DNA of 64,000 bases from Aphelocoma coerulescens (lineage: Eukaryota; Chordata; Aves; Passeriformes; Corvidae): assembly GCF_041296385.1 (NCBI RefSeq), contig NW_027183804.1, positions 186,001-250,000 on the forward strand. Reading direction: 5' to 3'. Made by a program: the position numbers and the translations under genes. Below the pieces are notes generated by a model. The model worked only from the letters and a program-made list of their open reading frames with translations, had not been told where the DNA came from and searched no databases. Positions 11,790-22,203 of this stretch are shown here, piece after piece. Position 1 is the first letter of the stretch. Every line of letters begins with the position of its first letter.

Positions 11790-12735
11790 TTTCCCTAACG
11801 GCAGCGACCTGCCGCGTGGTCTCCGTGCTCCTCTCCAGCCCCCCGGGACGTGTAAAATAGTTCCCAGCGGCTCCCACCGCGCGTTGCAGACGGCTGCGCG
11901 GCCCCGGGGCTGCCCGCAGTGCTCCCCTGCCCCGCCAGGGCTGCCCGCGGGCTGCGGAGCCGCCTCGCCACCGGCGCGGCCAGGGCTGGGGCCCTTCTCG
12001 ACAGCAGCCGAGGGGCTGCGGAGCGGGCGGCTGCCGGACGATCAGCTATTTTATGCCGCGCGGTGCTGCCGCCTCCATCTAGCTCTCCATCGCGCCGCCG
12101 CCCGCCGCCCGCCTGGCGCGCTCACGCTCGGCCGCGCTCGCCGCCCGCCCAGCCTCGCCGGAAGCTCTCCCGCCCGGGCTGTGCCCCGGCTCCGCCGGCA
12201 GCTCGGCAGGGCCCGGCCGCACGCGTGCTGCGTGGCTCGGAGCAGCCGCGTTGCGCCGCAGGCGACGGGGAAGGCGGGGCGGGCCGGCGCCATCGTGGTA
12301 GCGCGAGGAGAGGAGCGCCCGGGCGGGGCGGCGAGCGGCGCGGCGGTGAGCGCTTCTGCTTCCTGTCGCTCGGCGGCCGCCCACGGCAGGTGCCGTGTGA
12401 CCCCGCGGAGCGGCGGGGCCGGCCGGGCGGTGCGCGGCGAGGCTTTCGGCCAGCGGCGACCACAGCGAGAGGCTGCTGGCACTGCCCGTGCCGGTGGAGA
12501 GAGCGGGGATCCGAGGCCGGCCTTCCCCGGGCGACGAGGGGAGGCCGCCTTTGCCGCGCTGCCCTCCGTGCAGCATGTGGCCGATTCCGGCGAACCCGGG
12601 GTCTCCGCAGCGGCGCGGGCGGGAGGGAGTGGGGAGCGCGCTCGGTGCCGTGCCGGCCGCTCCCGGCCAGCGCTGCGCTGCGCCGAGGCGTTTTCCCGCC
12701 CGTCCTGGGAAGGACATAAGCGACACCGTAGTTGG
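11790..12735. promoter_or_regulatory. CpG island, possible host promoter/first exon, A1
   Basis: About 945 bp of very GC-rich DNA with dense CpG, GC-box-like GGGGCGGGG runs and no retroviral signature, in otherwise AT-balanced surroundings. On the minus strand an ATG at 12293 lies in good initiation context (A at -3, G at +4) inside GATGGCG, a YY1-type element common at CpG-island start codons. It opens 56 codons up to a GTGAGC splice-donor-like site at 12125-12120. The plus strand has another donor-like CGGTGAGCG near 12344. Neither reading matches a protein I know. Long ORFs through the island on both strands (up to 378 codons) are a by-product of GC content. I infer a CpG-island promoter of a captured or degenerate host gene. 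Confidence 0.6.
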
Positions 12736-12766
12736 AGCTTTGCTGTCAGGGGGAACAACTTCTCTC

Positions 12767-13424
12767 TGTGAAAAACGAAGTTCACTCTCCTGTGAGAATT
12801 TAAAGGGGTTTAATATAAAGACAATAAGAGACACATCAAATAAAGCAACGGGGTAACAGCCAGTTGCCTTGGCGCTCTGCCAAGAGCACACCTGATGCCA
12901 GAGGTCAGTCCTTTTTATACCGTTTTTACTGTCTGTTCTTTATTCATATTAAAACTTTTCCTGGAGCTGTTCTGCATGGCCACTCCTTGGTTCCGCCTTT
13001 TTAGAGCGTGCCTAGTCTTCTGCCTTGTGGTTTTATTTCTCTTGATTCTTGGGGTTGGGCCCGCTAGGCAAGAGTCGATGGTAGGGTGGATTTCTTAATT
13101 CTCCAGACAGTCAGGGCTGATTGCAGCTTTGGGCCTCTTCGTCTCTCCGGGCAGAGTGGTGATAAAATCTCCCGGACTCTCCTGGCCGCCCGTTCTCCGG
13201 GCGGAGTAGCCTTTGGGCCCTTTTGCTCCCTAGACAAAGTGTTGATTAGCAGCTTTTCGGGCCTCATCCTCTGTTCGTTTGGAGGTTATCTTACGTGCTC
13301 ACACTTGCTAACATTCTTGCTAAAAAGAGAGAAAACTACATCCACACAGCAGAAAGCATTTCTAACGTTATATAATATCTACTTTATACTTTGCGAGAAG
13401 CTAATATAATATATGTTTATAACA
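12767..13424 (-). repeat. ERV-b 3' LTR, A1
   Basis: A 658 bp LTR bounded by TG...CA on the element's strand (TGTTATAAAC...TTTTTCACA). By eye it differs from the 5' LTR at about 21 positions plus a 1 bp and a 4 bp indel, roughly 3% divergence. Confidence 0.93.
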
Positions 13425-13437
13425 ATCCCCCCTTTTC
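13425..13437 (-). promoter_or_regulatory. ERV-b polypurine tract, A1
   Basis: On the minus strand AAAAGGGGGGAT precedes the TG of the 3' LTR, the standard position of the plus-strand primer. The second copy is at 52659-52671. Confidence 0.85.
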
Positions 13438-13441
13438 TATT

Positions 13442-15320
13442 TTATAAATCATTTGGCTTGAGCAATAATTCTTTTTTCTTGGCTTCTAATGTCTGTTCGT
13501 TCTTTTCACAGATCAATTTGGCTTCTTCAAGAGGGTCTTTTGTATCACTTTGTCTTTTTAATACCATAATTTTTTGTGCTGTTCCAGACATAGCCAACTT
13601 TGGGTCAGTAGGCATTGCCACAACTTGCATGCCTTGAACTATGCTGGTGATTAGCCGAATAAAGCAGGGGATCAAGCAAGGGAGAAATATTAGACTAGCT
13701 GTAGCACATAAGAGGAAGAAACCTAGCTTCTTCCACCATTCTTTCCCCAATATGCCATCCCACCAGTTAGCAGACATCATTGATTCCCATTTTTGGACTG
13801 GTACATGGGCTATTTTTCTGATTTGGTTGGCCATATCTAGAACGGCATCCCCATTGTCATCAATTTTTAAACAACAGTCCGATGTATTGAACTTCCTGCA
13901 CACACCGCCTTCTTCGGCCAGTAAATAGTCTAAAGCCAGCCTATTTTGATGTATTGCAGCTCTGGTTTGGCGTTGCTGGCTGACTATTAATTCCATAGCC
14001 CCAGCTGTTTCATTGGTTATGATTTCTACAAGAGCTTGGAGTCTGATGATACGATTCAGCATGTAAATTGGGGTCTGATATCCCCAGCTTCCATCTTGTG
14101 CTTAGGTAGCTGGCCCATCTGTTTCTAATATTCGTTCAGGGGGCCATTCCTCATCTTTCCATTTTTGGAATCCTCCAATTAAATCTCTTTTCTTTCTTTT
14201 GAAGTCTTCATAGAGAGGTATACCTAATTGATCTCCCACTGGTTCTGGGAAAAGGAAAAACCCTGGTTGAATGATTCTTAGTGTACAACTCCCTTTCCAA
14301 TGTGAAGGGAGTCTTGGGGATGCCCTTTTCCCACATATCCAAAAGAAGCCATCTGGTGCTTTCCAATAATCACCTTCTTGTTGATTTATATTCTCCCCAA
14401 ATTTGGCTATTTCTGGGATTCCAAAATAAGGATTTTTCCTCGTGTCATTACACTGAAAGAGTCCAACTTCATGATCATATACACAGTCTTTTCCTTTTTT
14501 CTGGGCTCAATACCAAGTTGGTTTTTCTGGGACCCACCACCTTGAAGTTTTGTTACTCACTTTATAGCTTTTACAGGGAGTGTTTCCTACTTCATTAAGA
14601 AAGTTTATCCCAGTTCGCCAGAGGCATTCTTCCCCTATCACTGTTGAACTTAAAATCCACCCCTCAGGTCGGTTCCCCCCTCTTATATTTGTCCGGTTCC
14701 ATTTAAGGAGTTCTACCGGGCCTACGCTGCTACCTTTCCGTGGCCATTCTTCTGTCATTAAAGCTCCTCCACAGACCCAACAGTTGGTTATGTTAAGTTC
14801 TTTACCTATCCTCTCCCCCAATTCCACAAACAGGTTTTTTCCTAACCTTGGGGTTTTTTCCTCTTTGTTGTTTGAGCTTTGCATACAGGTCCTGGCGTGG
14901 TGAGGTGAATATAGGGCGAGGTTGCTGTGCTGGCTTTGTATCTTTACTTACCACTTGCTCTTTTACCAAATCTTGGACTGTTCCCCTGGTGGCAGCTGTG
15001 GAGCAAATCTATTTTTCTCCTTTTGGACAATTGCTTCTTAGTCTGTTTCCACTTGTTCCTAAATTTTCTGTAATCCAATATTTTTCTCCTTTATGCATGC
15101 AAATACCTAATTTGGATGAGTCATAACAGTGACTGTTGGTATGGGTATGAGTAATAAGAAAGAAGCCCCGGTGTCTTTCCATGTAGAGCTTTCGATAGCA
15201 TTTGTAACATGGTCTTGCCGGTGTCCCAAAAGGGACCAGGAGAAGTGACAAAAGAAGGAATAACAGAGGTCCGGCATGGCTTATACTCCCACCTCCCTTG
15301 CCTATGAGGTTGCAACCCAT
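13442..15320 (-). pseudogene. env: ERV-b env (broken), A1
   Basis: This would encode the envelope glycoprotein. The N-terminal frame (15320-15009) contains a strongly hydrophobic leader (LLFLLLSLLLVPFG) consistent with a signal peptide and stops at 15009. The SU frame from 14884 carries NITNCWVCGG (CXXC motif) and several N-X-S/T sites and meets a stop at 14507. TM is open from 14062 to 13442, with a leucine-rich heptad segment, LLAEEGGVC followed seven residues later by CC, a membrane anchor ([18 protein letters not shown]) and a long charged tail. One frameshift between leader and SU and at least three in-frame stops make it non-functional. No clear furin site or fusion peptide is visible before TM. 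Confidence 0.85.
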
Positions 15321-16026
15321 AGCAGGTGTATTGGATCTTCTCGGTGGCGAGTACAGTGGCCGACCCGGTCTTGCCCTCTATTTCCTTGTCACTTCCTTTG
15401 TAGCTTTTAGGCAAATTTCTTTTGGCACCTTTTTAACTGTAGTATCTTATCGTATCTTAGGTGTTTCCCATTCAACAGGCACTAGTAATTCCCATCTGCA
15501 GAGCAAAGTTATTGCTTTTGTTGCTTATGATTTTGTCTGGATAGGGGGTTGATTTTGTGCTTGACACCCTTTACAACTAGGGTGTCGACGGTGTGAAATG
15601 CCAATTTCCCTCTAGATTAATTACTTATATTTGACGTGGTTGGCATGCCCCGTGTTAGAATGATTCAAACAGGGTATATGATGTGGCACTGATGGAAGTT
15701 GTGATTCTCCCCCTTCTTAATACAAATCACAGGCTAGAATCAGAACATGAGAGTTCCCTGTTTGATCCAGTCCCAACCCTTCCTGTTTGAAGTGAGAATA
15801 TTCTTCTCCACGATGTCCCAGAATTTGTCCAGGGGCCACTGATATAAATTTGGCTTTTACTTCTCAGTTAGGTGTGATTCTTTGCATATCCCTTGGATTA
15901 TTTAGATTGTTCTAGCTCATTGCCACCTGGTCTCCGTTTAAGAATCAATTTGGTATCACCTGGTTTGGATATTACAGTCCACTCTTCAGGTTCTTTTACA
16001 GGTCCTTTGATTCTGCTGGCATGGAT
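15321..16026 (-). other. ERV-b pol-env intergenic/leader region, A1
   Basis: About 0.7 kb between the integrase stop and the env leader. A short minus-strand ORF (15414-15121) overlaps the env start in another frame. I see no domain in it. It may hold the env splice acceptor, which I cannot place with confidence. Confidence 0.5.
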
Positions 16027-19000
16027 CTACCCTCGTTCCTTGGTCTGGATTGCGGCCTCAGTCATCAGCAGTACCTGAAAAGGACCCTCCCATTGTGGAG
16101 TCAAAGATTGTTCTTTCCATGTTTTTACTAGTACCCATTCCCCTGAATGGATATTATGAATTTTGAACTCCAAAGCTGTGGTTTGAGGGATCATTCCTTT
16201 CAGCCGCAAATTTTCAAGTGTTCTGGCAATTGCGGTGACATATTTTTTGACACTTACTTCTCCTACTTCATAAGTGGCTGTTTCATGTTGAGCAGTAAGG
16301 AAGGGTAATCCGAACATCATCTCATAAGGAGACACTCCCAGGTCTGACCTGGGCTGTGTTCGGCCTCTCAACAGAGCCAAAGGTAAGCATTTTACCCATG
16401 ACATTTGAGTTTCAATCATTAATTTTGTTAAAGTTTTTTTCAAAGTCTGGTTCACTCTTTCTACTTGGCCTGAACTTTGTGGGTGCCAGGGGGTATGTAA
16501 TTCCCATTTTATTCCCAAGGCTTGAGTTATTTGTTGTAAGACTTTGGATGTAAAATGTGTTCTTCTATCTGAGTTTATTTTATTAACCATTCCATATCTG
16601 GGAATAATTTGTTCCAGAAGGGTTTTGCATACTATGTTAGCTGTAGCTCTAGTAGCAGGAACTGCTTCTACCCAACAAGTTAGGTGGTCTGCTATTACTA
16701 ATAGGAACTTCCATCTCTGTACTTGAGGAAGTTTAGTGAAATCTACTTGGATACTTTGGAATGGTCGCAGAGCTAACTCACGGCCTCCTAATGTTGTTTT
16801 TCTCATTATTTTCCTAGTCACTCTTTGGCAAGTTCTACAGTTCCCAGTTATTTGTTTTGCTACCCCAAAGATTCCAATACACCCATAATTTTTTAGAAAA
16901 TGATCACACAAGCTAGCTTGAGTACCCCAATGAGTTTTTTGATGCATATCTTCTAATATTCTCTTAGTGAGTGGCTTATTAAGTAACTGTCTCCCATCAG
17001 GAAGTTTCCGTTTTCCAGATTGATCTTGTTCTCCCCCTATCTTAAATAATTCTTTTTCTTCTTCTTTACTAAATTTGGGGATTTCCAATTCTCCCCTTTC
17101 TGGGGTCAGGATTAACAGAATTGGTTCAGTCCCATTTTCTGCTGCATCTTTGGCTTCTTGGTCTGCTAGGTTATTCCCTCTTATTTCTGGGGTCATCCCT
17201 TCTTGGTGTCCTTTGATATGCACTACGGCTATTTCTTCAGGCAATTTTAATGCTTCCAACACTTCTGAAATCAGGCCTTCATGTATCAGTTCTTTCCCCT
17301 TTGAATTTAGTAAACCCCTTTCTTCCCAGATCTTTCCAAAGGTATGTACTTTGAATCAGTATAGACGGTCCCCTTTTTGTGTGCTAAATGCTCCAGTGCT
17401 CTCTTTAGAGCGTATAATTCACAAGACTGCGCCGACCAATTTGAAGGTAGTTTTCCTGTTTCGATGGCCTGCATATTTATCCCATCGACTAAGGCATATC
17501 TTGACATTCTTTTTCCTTGCAAGCATCTGGATGAACCATCCACATATATTCTTTCCTCTTCTAAGAGGGCTTGTTCAGCTAGATCTTCTCGAACTTTTGT
17601 TTGGTATTGAGTAATTTCTAAGCAATCATGTGCCAGGTCATCTTTTGGTTCTCCATACAGGAATTGGGCCGGATTGAGGCTTTTGCTTGCTTCTATAGTT
17701 AGATCATTACTGTCAATCAGAATTGCTTCATATTTTAATAGCCTGGAGTCTGTTAACCATTTTTCAGCTTTTTGATTTAGCACATTTCGGACCGCATGGG
17801 GTGTGTATACAATCAGTTTACTTCCAAAGGTGAGCTTACGGCTCTCCTCCACCAAAATAGCGGTAGCTGCTATGGCTTGAATGCATACTGGCCAGCCACG
17901 GCTTACTGGGTCCAATAGTTTAGCTAAATAAGCTATTGGTCTTCTCACCCCTCCCCATTCCTGGACTAATACACCATGAGCTACTCCATTTTCTGCATTC
18001 ACATATAAATGAAAGGGTTTTTCTAGTGAGGGTAAGCTTAGGGCTGGTACCGAGGCTAGTTTCAACTTCAGTTTTTCTAATTTATTATCATCATCATCTT
18101 TGGTCCATTGTATATTGTCTCCCCCTGTTAATTTTTCATATAAAAATTTTACTGCTTGTGTATATCTTTCAATCCATAATCTGCAATATCCCAGTAGCCC
18201 CAGCAGTCTCCTAACCTCCTTTTTTGAAGAGGGAGGAGGGAGGGATAAAATCCCTGTAATTGTTTCGGGACTTAGTTGTCAGCTACCTTTGCTTATCAGG
18301 TGGCCGAGATATTTTACTTCTGATTCCACAAACTGTAATTTCCTTTTTGATGCCTTTAGTCCCTTTTTCCCAAGAAAATTTAGAAGCTTTATGGTAGCTC
18401 CTTTAACTTTCATTTCATCTTCTCCTGATATTAGAAGGTCATCTCCATATTGGATAAATTGTATTCCTGGGGGAGTGGGGAAGGTTTGTAGTATTTCTCC
18501 CAAGGCTTGCCCAAATAAATTTGGGGCCTCACAATAGCCCTGTGGCAGTTTAGTCCACCTCAACTGGTTCTTTTTCCCTGTGTTTGGATCTTCCCATTCA
18601 AAGGCAAAAATATTTCGGCTTTCCTCTGCCAGTGGGCAGGCCCAAAAGGCATTTTTAAGATCTACCACACTAAACCACTGATGTTGAGGTGGAATTTTGC
18701 TTAAAAGAGTGCAGGGATTAGGAACCATAGGGTAGCAGGCCCGTGTTCTTTTGTTTACTTCTCTTAAATCTTGCACTAATTTATAATTTCCATCAGATTT
18801 CTTTACTGGGAGAATAGGGCTATTATGAGGGGATTTACAAGGTTCTAGTGTCCCATCCTTTATTAATTCTTCTATCACTGGTTTTAAGCCTTTTCTCCCT
18901 TCTAAAGATATAGGGTACTGATGTACACAAATGGGACCTTCTTCTTTTTCAATTGTGACCCTTATGGGGTCAAGATCTAGTCCACCCCTATTCCCTTCCC

Positions 19001-19406
19001 TAGCCCAAACCTCTCTGTTAATTTTGCTTTCATCTTCTTGGCTAAGTTTAAACACTTTGGCCGTCATTTTCCCTTCTTCTGGTATGACTCCAATCCCCAG
19101 TTGGATTTGTAAATCCCTTCCCAATAAATTGCTGCCAGCCTCAGGAGCTAACAAAGCATCCCCTATCCCTATTTTTGTTTCCCCTTCAATAACCACATCT
19201 TTAATGACAGAGACCTTAAATCCTTCCCCCTTTGCTCCTGTTACTTTTACCATATCATTACTCCCTTTTGGAATATTCATCACACAAGTCTTTTCTGCCC
19301 CAGTGTCAACTATAAATTCCAATACTTCCTCTTCGGGGCCTACTTTTAAAGTTATCAAAGGCTCCAGATGGTATTTATCCCCCCAAAAATAGAGCCCATG
19401 ATTTCC
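16027..19406 (-). pseudogene. pol: ERV-b pro-pol (broken), A1
   Basis: This would encode protease, reverse transcriptase, RNase H and integrase. Protease has FIVDTGAEKTCV (catalytic Asp near 19306) and LLGRDLQIQLG. RT has LPQGYCEAPNLFGQAL and the catalytic box at 18449-18438, which reads YGDD rather than the usual retroviral YVDD or YMDD. RT ends in LGHLISKGS followed by a TGA at 18279, and the frame continues beyond it. RNase H has YVDGSS, CELYALKRAL and TDSKY. A frameshift lies near 17340. Integrase (open 17262-16027) has HX3H, CRTC, QVDFTKLP, NSDRRTHF (an Arg where Gly is expected) and PQSSGQVERVNQ. Domain order and spacing are typical of class I pol. The stop and frameshift make it defective. 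Confidence 0.93.
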
Positions 19407-19409
19407 CTA
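19407..19409 (-). other. ERV-b gag/pol boundary UAG (readthrough-type), A1
   Basis: Gag ends in TAG followed by GGAAAT, and the pro-pol frame continues in the same register. Gammaretroviruses express pol by suppression of a UAG at this point, so this stop is probably original. The other stops in gag are probably mutational. The second copy is at 58641-58643. Confidence 0.75.
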
Positions 19410-21293
19410 TTTTTCTTCTGTGCGTGTCTCTTGAAATCTTTTCAGATCCCTCCTCAGGTGGGGGCATTCTCTTTGATAATGCCCTTCTTCCTTGCAATAG
19501 AAACAGGCATCCCTGGGTTGTTCTTGGAATCTTGATTGTGCTGAGGTTTTATTTTTCTCTTTTCCACCATTTCTGAATCTGGAATGTTTAGGAGTGTTAC
19601 CTGAGGGCTTTAGATTTTTTTTGGAAGGTACTCTCTCGCATAGTGGCTATCATGATCTTTGCTCCCACTTTGGCTTTTTCTTCATCCCTCCGGACATATA
19701 TATCTTTTGAGCTTCCCTTACTAGGTCTTGTAATGGTTTCTCATACCAATCTTCTATTTTTTCCAATTTTTTTCTAATATCTGGCCAGGCATGAGTGACA
19801 AAGTGAACTCTTAGCAGGGCTTGCCCTGCTAGGGACTCCGGGTCTCTCCCAGAATATTGTTTCATATTCTTTCGGAGCCTCTCCAGCCACTCAGTCGGGG
19901 TTTCTTCCTTCCCTTGCTGCCCCTCAAAGGCCTTTCTGACATTTTGTCCTCAGAGTGCCCCCTCTTTTATTCCCTTGATTATCAAATTACAATAATCATT
20001 CATATGTCCCCTCCCAGCTTCATCATTTTGGTTCCAGTTAGGAGGTGTAATGGGCATTTTCTGATCCCCGGGTGGACCTTGTTGGTTTTCTTTTCCCCAA
20101 ATTTTTATTCCAGCAATTCTAATCATTTCTCTTTCTTCTTGGGAGAATATTATTTTCATTATTGATTGCATTTCTTCCCAAGTGAAAATGTTGGGACCTA
20201 AGAACTGGTCCAACATTTCAGCTGTACCTATGGGGTCTTCTAATAATCCTTTAATTTCTTTTTTGAAATTCCTAACCTCTGTAGAGGTTAGAGGAGCACT
20301 CACAAAGCCGCTTCCCCCTCCTCCCCTAGGTACTTCTCTTAACGGAAAGAAATGAATTTCTCGGCTTCCCTCTGTTTGTTTAGCAATGGAGGGCTTGTTG
20401 GGCTGCCTCGGAGCCTTAATGGCACCTCCTGTATTCTGGTATGGTGCTCCTTCGTTAAGAAGAGGGTTGATTTGGGAAGAAAGCACCGAACTCCCCTGGG
20501 GAGGAGGGGCAGATTCAAAGTCTGGCGCTGAAGCTGAATATTCTGTGGTGCAGAGGGTGGGGGTGGGGTATGGCAGTGAAGCCAGATATTCCGGAGCACA
20601 GGAGGCGGGCACCGGGGCTAAAGCCGGGTTTCTCAAGGCAGGAGAGGTAGGGGCTGAAGCCGGGACGTGTGACCTTTCCCTTGATGCAATTGAGGCTGCT
20701 GGGATTCCCGAGATATATGGGAAGGGTGGGATCCCCGGCATGGGCGGGGGCAGGGCTCCCCCCCAGCTCCATTGGGGCGGGAGGGCTGCCGGGGGAAAGG
20801 CCCCCGGTGCGGGCGGAGGGGGGGCTGGCGGGGGAAGCCCCGGAGCCAGGGGGAGGAGGGCAGCTTCTGGTGCTGGCGGCGGAGGCAATACTTCTAAAGG
20901 GTCTCAGCCTTTTTTCTCTTCTGTTTGCTTTTCCTCTGCGGTTTCTGATATTTTGAAGACTTTGGTTCCCAGAGGTTTTGTAATTCCTGTCCAGCAAGAA
21001 GCATATTCTCTCTCCTCAGGGTGAGATGGCTCTTCTGAATTTACAAATACATTTAGAGCCTGGCAAATCCATGCCTCATCAGACCCGTATTTTGGCCAGT
21101 ACACATGATCAGATCTGATTTCCTTTTTTACCCACTCTTTCATGCAGAATTGAATCATTTTTACTTTCTCTTTTCCTTTTGTAGAAGGATCAGTTTCCCA
21201 GTTTGCGAGTTTGACCCCGAGGGGACTGTCTCGGGGTATATCCTCTGGCACCCTTTTATAATTTGAACTTAATTTACTAGGTTGTTGTCCCAT
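19407..21293 (-). pseudogene. gag: ERV-b gag (broken), A1
   Basis: The structural polyprotein. It starts at an ATG at 21293 giving MGQQPSKL, an N-myristoylation-type matrix start. Matrix runs to an in-frame TGA at 20904. A proline/alanine-rich p12-like region follows (about 20888-20330), then capsid with FTWEEMQ and a major-homology-like stretch (TPTEWLERLRKN) near 19870. An in-frame TGA at about 19950 reads as a CGA-to-TGA change, consistent with CpG deamination. Paired TGA-TAG stops lie at 19652-19647. Nucleocapsid ends with one zinc knuckle (CFYCKEEGHYQREC) at about 19500-19460. All pieces are in one frame, so damage is by nonsense changes only. No functional Gag is expected. Confidence 0.92.
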
Positions 21294-22159
21294 TTTCCCA
21301 GGAGTTCTCTATTACTCAAAATACCAATTTATCCCCCCCTTTGAAATACTAATTCATTCCTTTAAAACACCAATCTTCACTGCTGTAAAATACTACCCAC
21401 CCTTTCACAGTACAAAAAACACCAAAAAATTTATTAGAGCCCACCTTCCCCAAAAACAAAGTTAACTTCGAATTACACAGTTTTTCATTCACACATTCAC
21501 TTTTTTAATATTTGTTCACTCACTCATTCCTACTCACAACAGAATAATAAGGTACCTCTTTCAAGTCACTTGTTAGTATCCACCCATGGGTATGATATAA
21601 TCCTTAGGATTCTGGGTGCTCTTGGATTTCCCTCAACCCAGCATTGCTAGCATCCAAACCCCAACCTCTCTTGGGGTACTTTTAGGCCCTGGGTGCTCTT
21701 GGAGTTTTCCTCAACCCAGCATATGGGGGGGTAGCTCCCACTTTGCAACCCCTTCTCTGGGACCCCGTCCCAGTCACCCCCGGAGATTCTTTCACTCCGC
21801 TTATCTCTCGCTTTGTCTCCTCGCTGGCCGCTGTTCTCGTGAACAAGACGGAACGGCAGCACTCAGAGACTGCCACACTCGCTTCGCAGATCTGGGGGCA
21901 ACCAGCCCACGTCTCATTCACACACGCTCATCTCCCGTAACCACCCCCTTTTTCTTTGGACAATACTTCCCAGTCCTGTTTCTTTTCCAGTGTCTGTGGG
22001 ATTTTTGTCGAGAGCGCTCTCTTTCATTTGCTTTATTTTTGTGTCTTTCTTGTCCTCCGGGTGTTGCCCTGCTGCCACCAAATCACGCCAGAGGATGCTA
22101 AGCAAAGGTCCTGCCAACTTGGGCGGGAGGCGCCTTACCCTTGCTTCTTGAATCCTCCC
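21294..22159 (-). other. ERV-b 5' leader (PBS to gag), A1
   Basis: An untranslated leader of about 0.87 kb, AT-rich near gag. It includes a partly duplicated block (CTGGGTGCTCTTGG at about 21608 and 21690, each followed by CAACCCAGCAT), suggesting a short tandem duplication. The packaging signal would be expected here but cannot be identified by eye. Confidence 0.6.
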
Positions 22160-22203
22160 ACGCTTTTCAGAGGCGAGGTGTAGCTCCGGGACGAGCCCTT
22201 AAT
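22160..22203 (-). promoter_or_regulatory. ERV-b primer-binding site region, A1
   Basis: Immediately after the 5' LTR the element reads ATTAAGGGCTCGTCCCGGAG. It resembles a proline-tRNA primer-binding site (GGGCTCGTCC core), with the two Gs after the initial T replaced by A and a G-to-C change further in. Proline-tRNA priming is common in class I elements. The exact tRNA is inferred. The second copy is at about 61396-61439. Confidence 0.6.

Noticed and set aside
11635..12785. Long overlapping ORFs (up to 378 codons plus strand, about 244-270 minus strand) in the CpG island
   Set aside because: They occur in several frames on both strands at once, are Ala/Arg/Gly/Pro-rich, and run into LTR sequence at both ends. 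GC-rich DNA lacks stop codons, so this is compositional.
16300..19400. Plus-strand ORFs of 145-179 codons antisense to ERV-b pol
   Set aside because: They are mirror shadows of the pol frame. Their hydrophobic, Ser/Phe-rich content is what antisense retroviral pol gives.
20386..21024. A 212-codon Gly-rich plus-strand ORF opposite gag
   Set aside because: It is the antisense of the proline-rich p12-like region of gag. Its glycine-rich composition follows from that.
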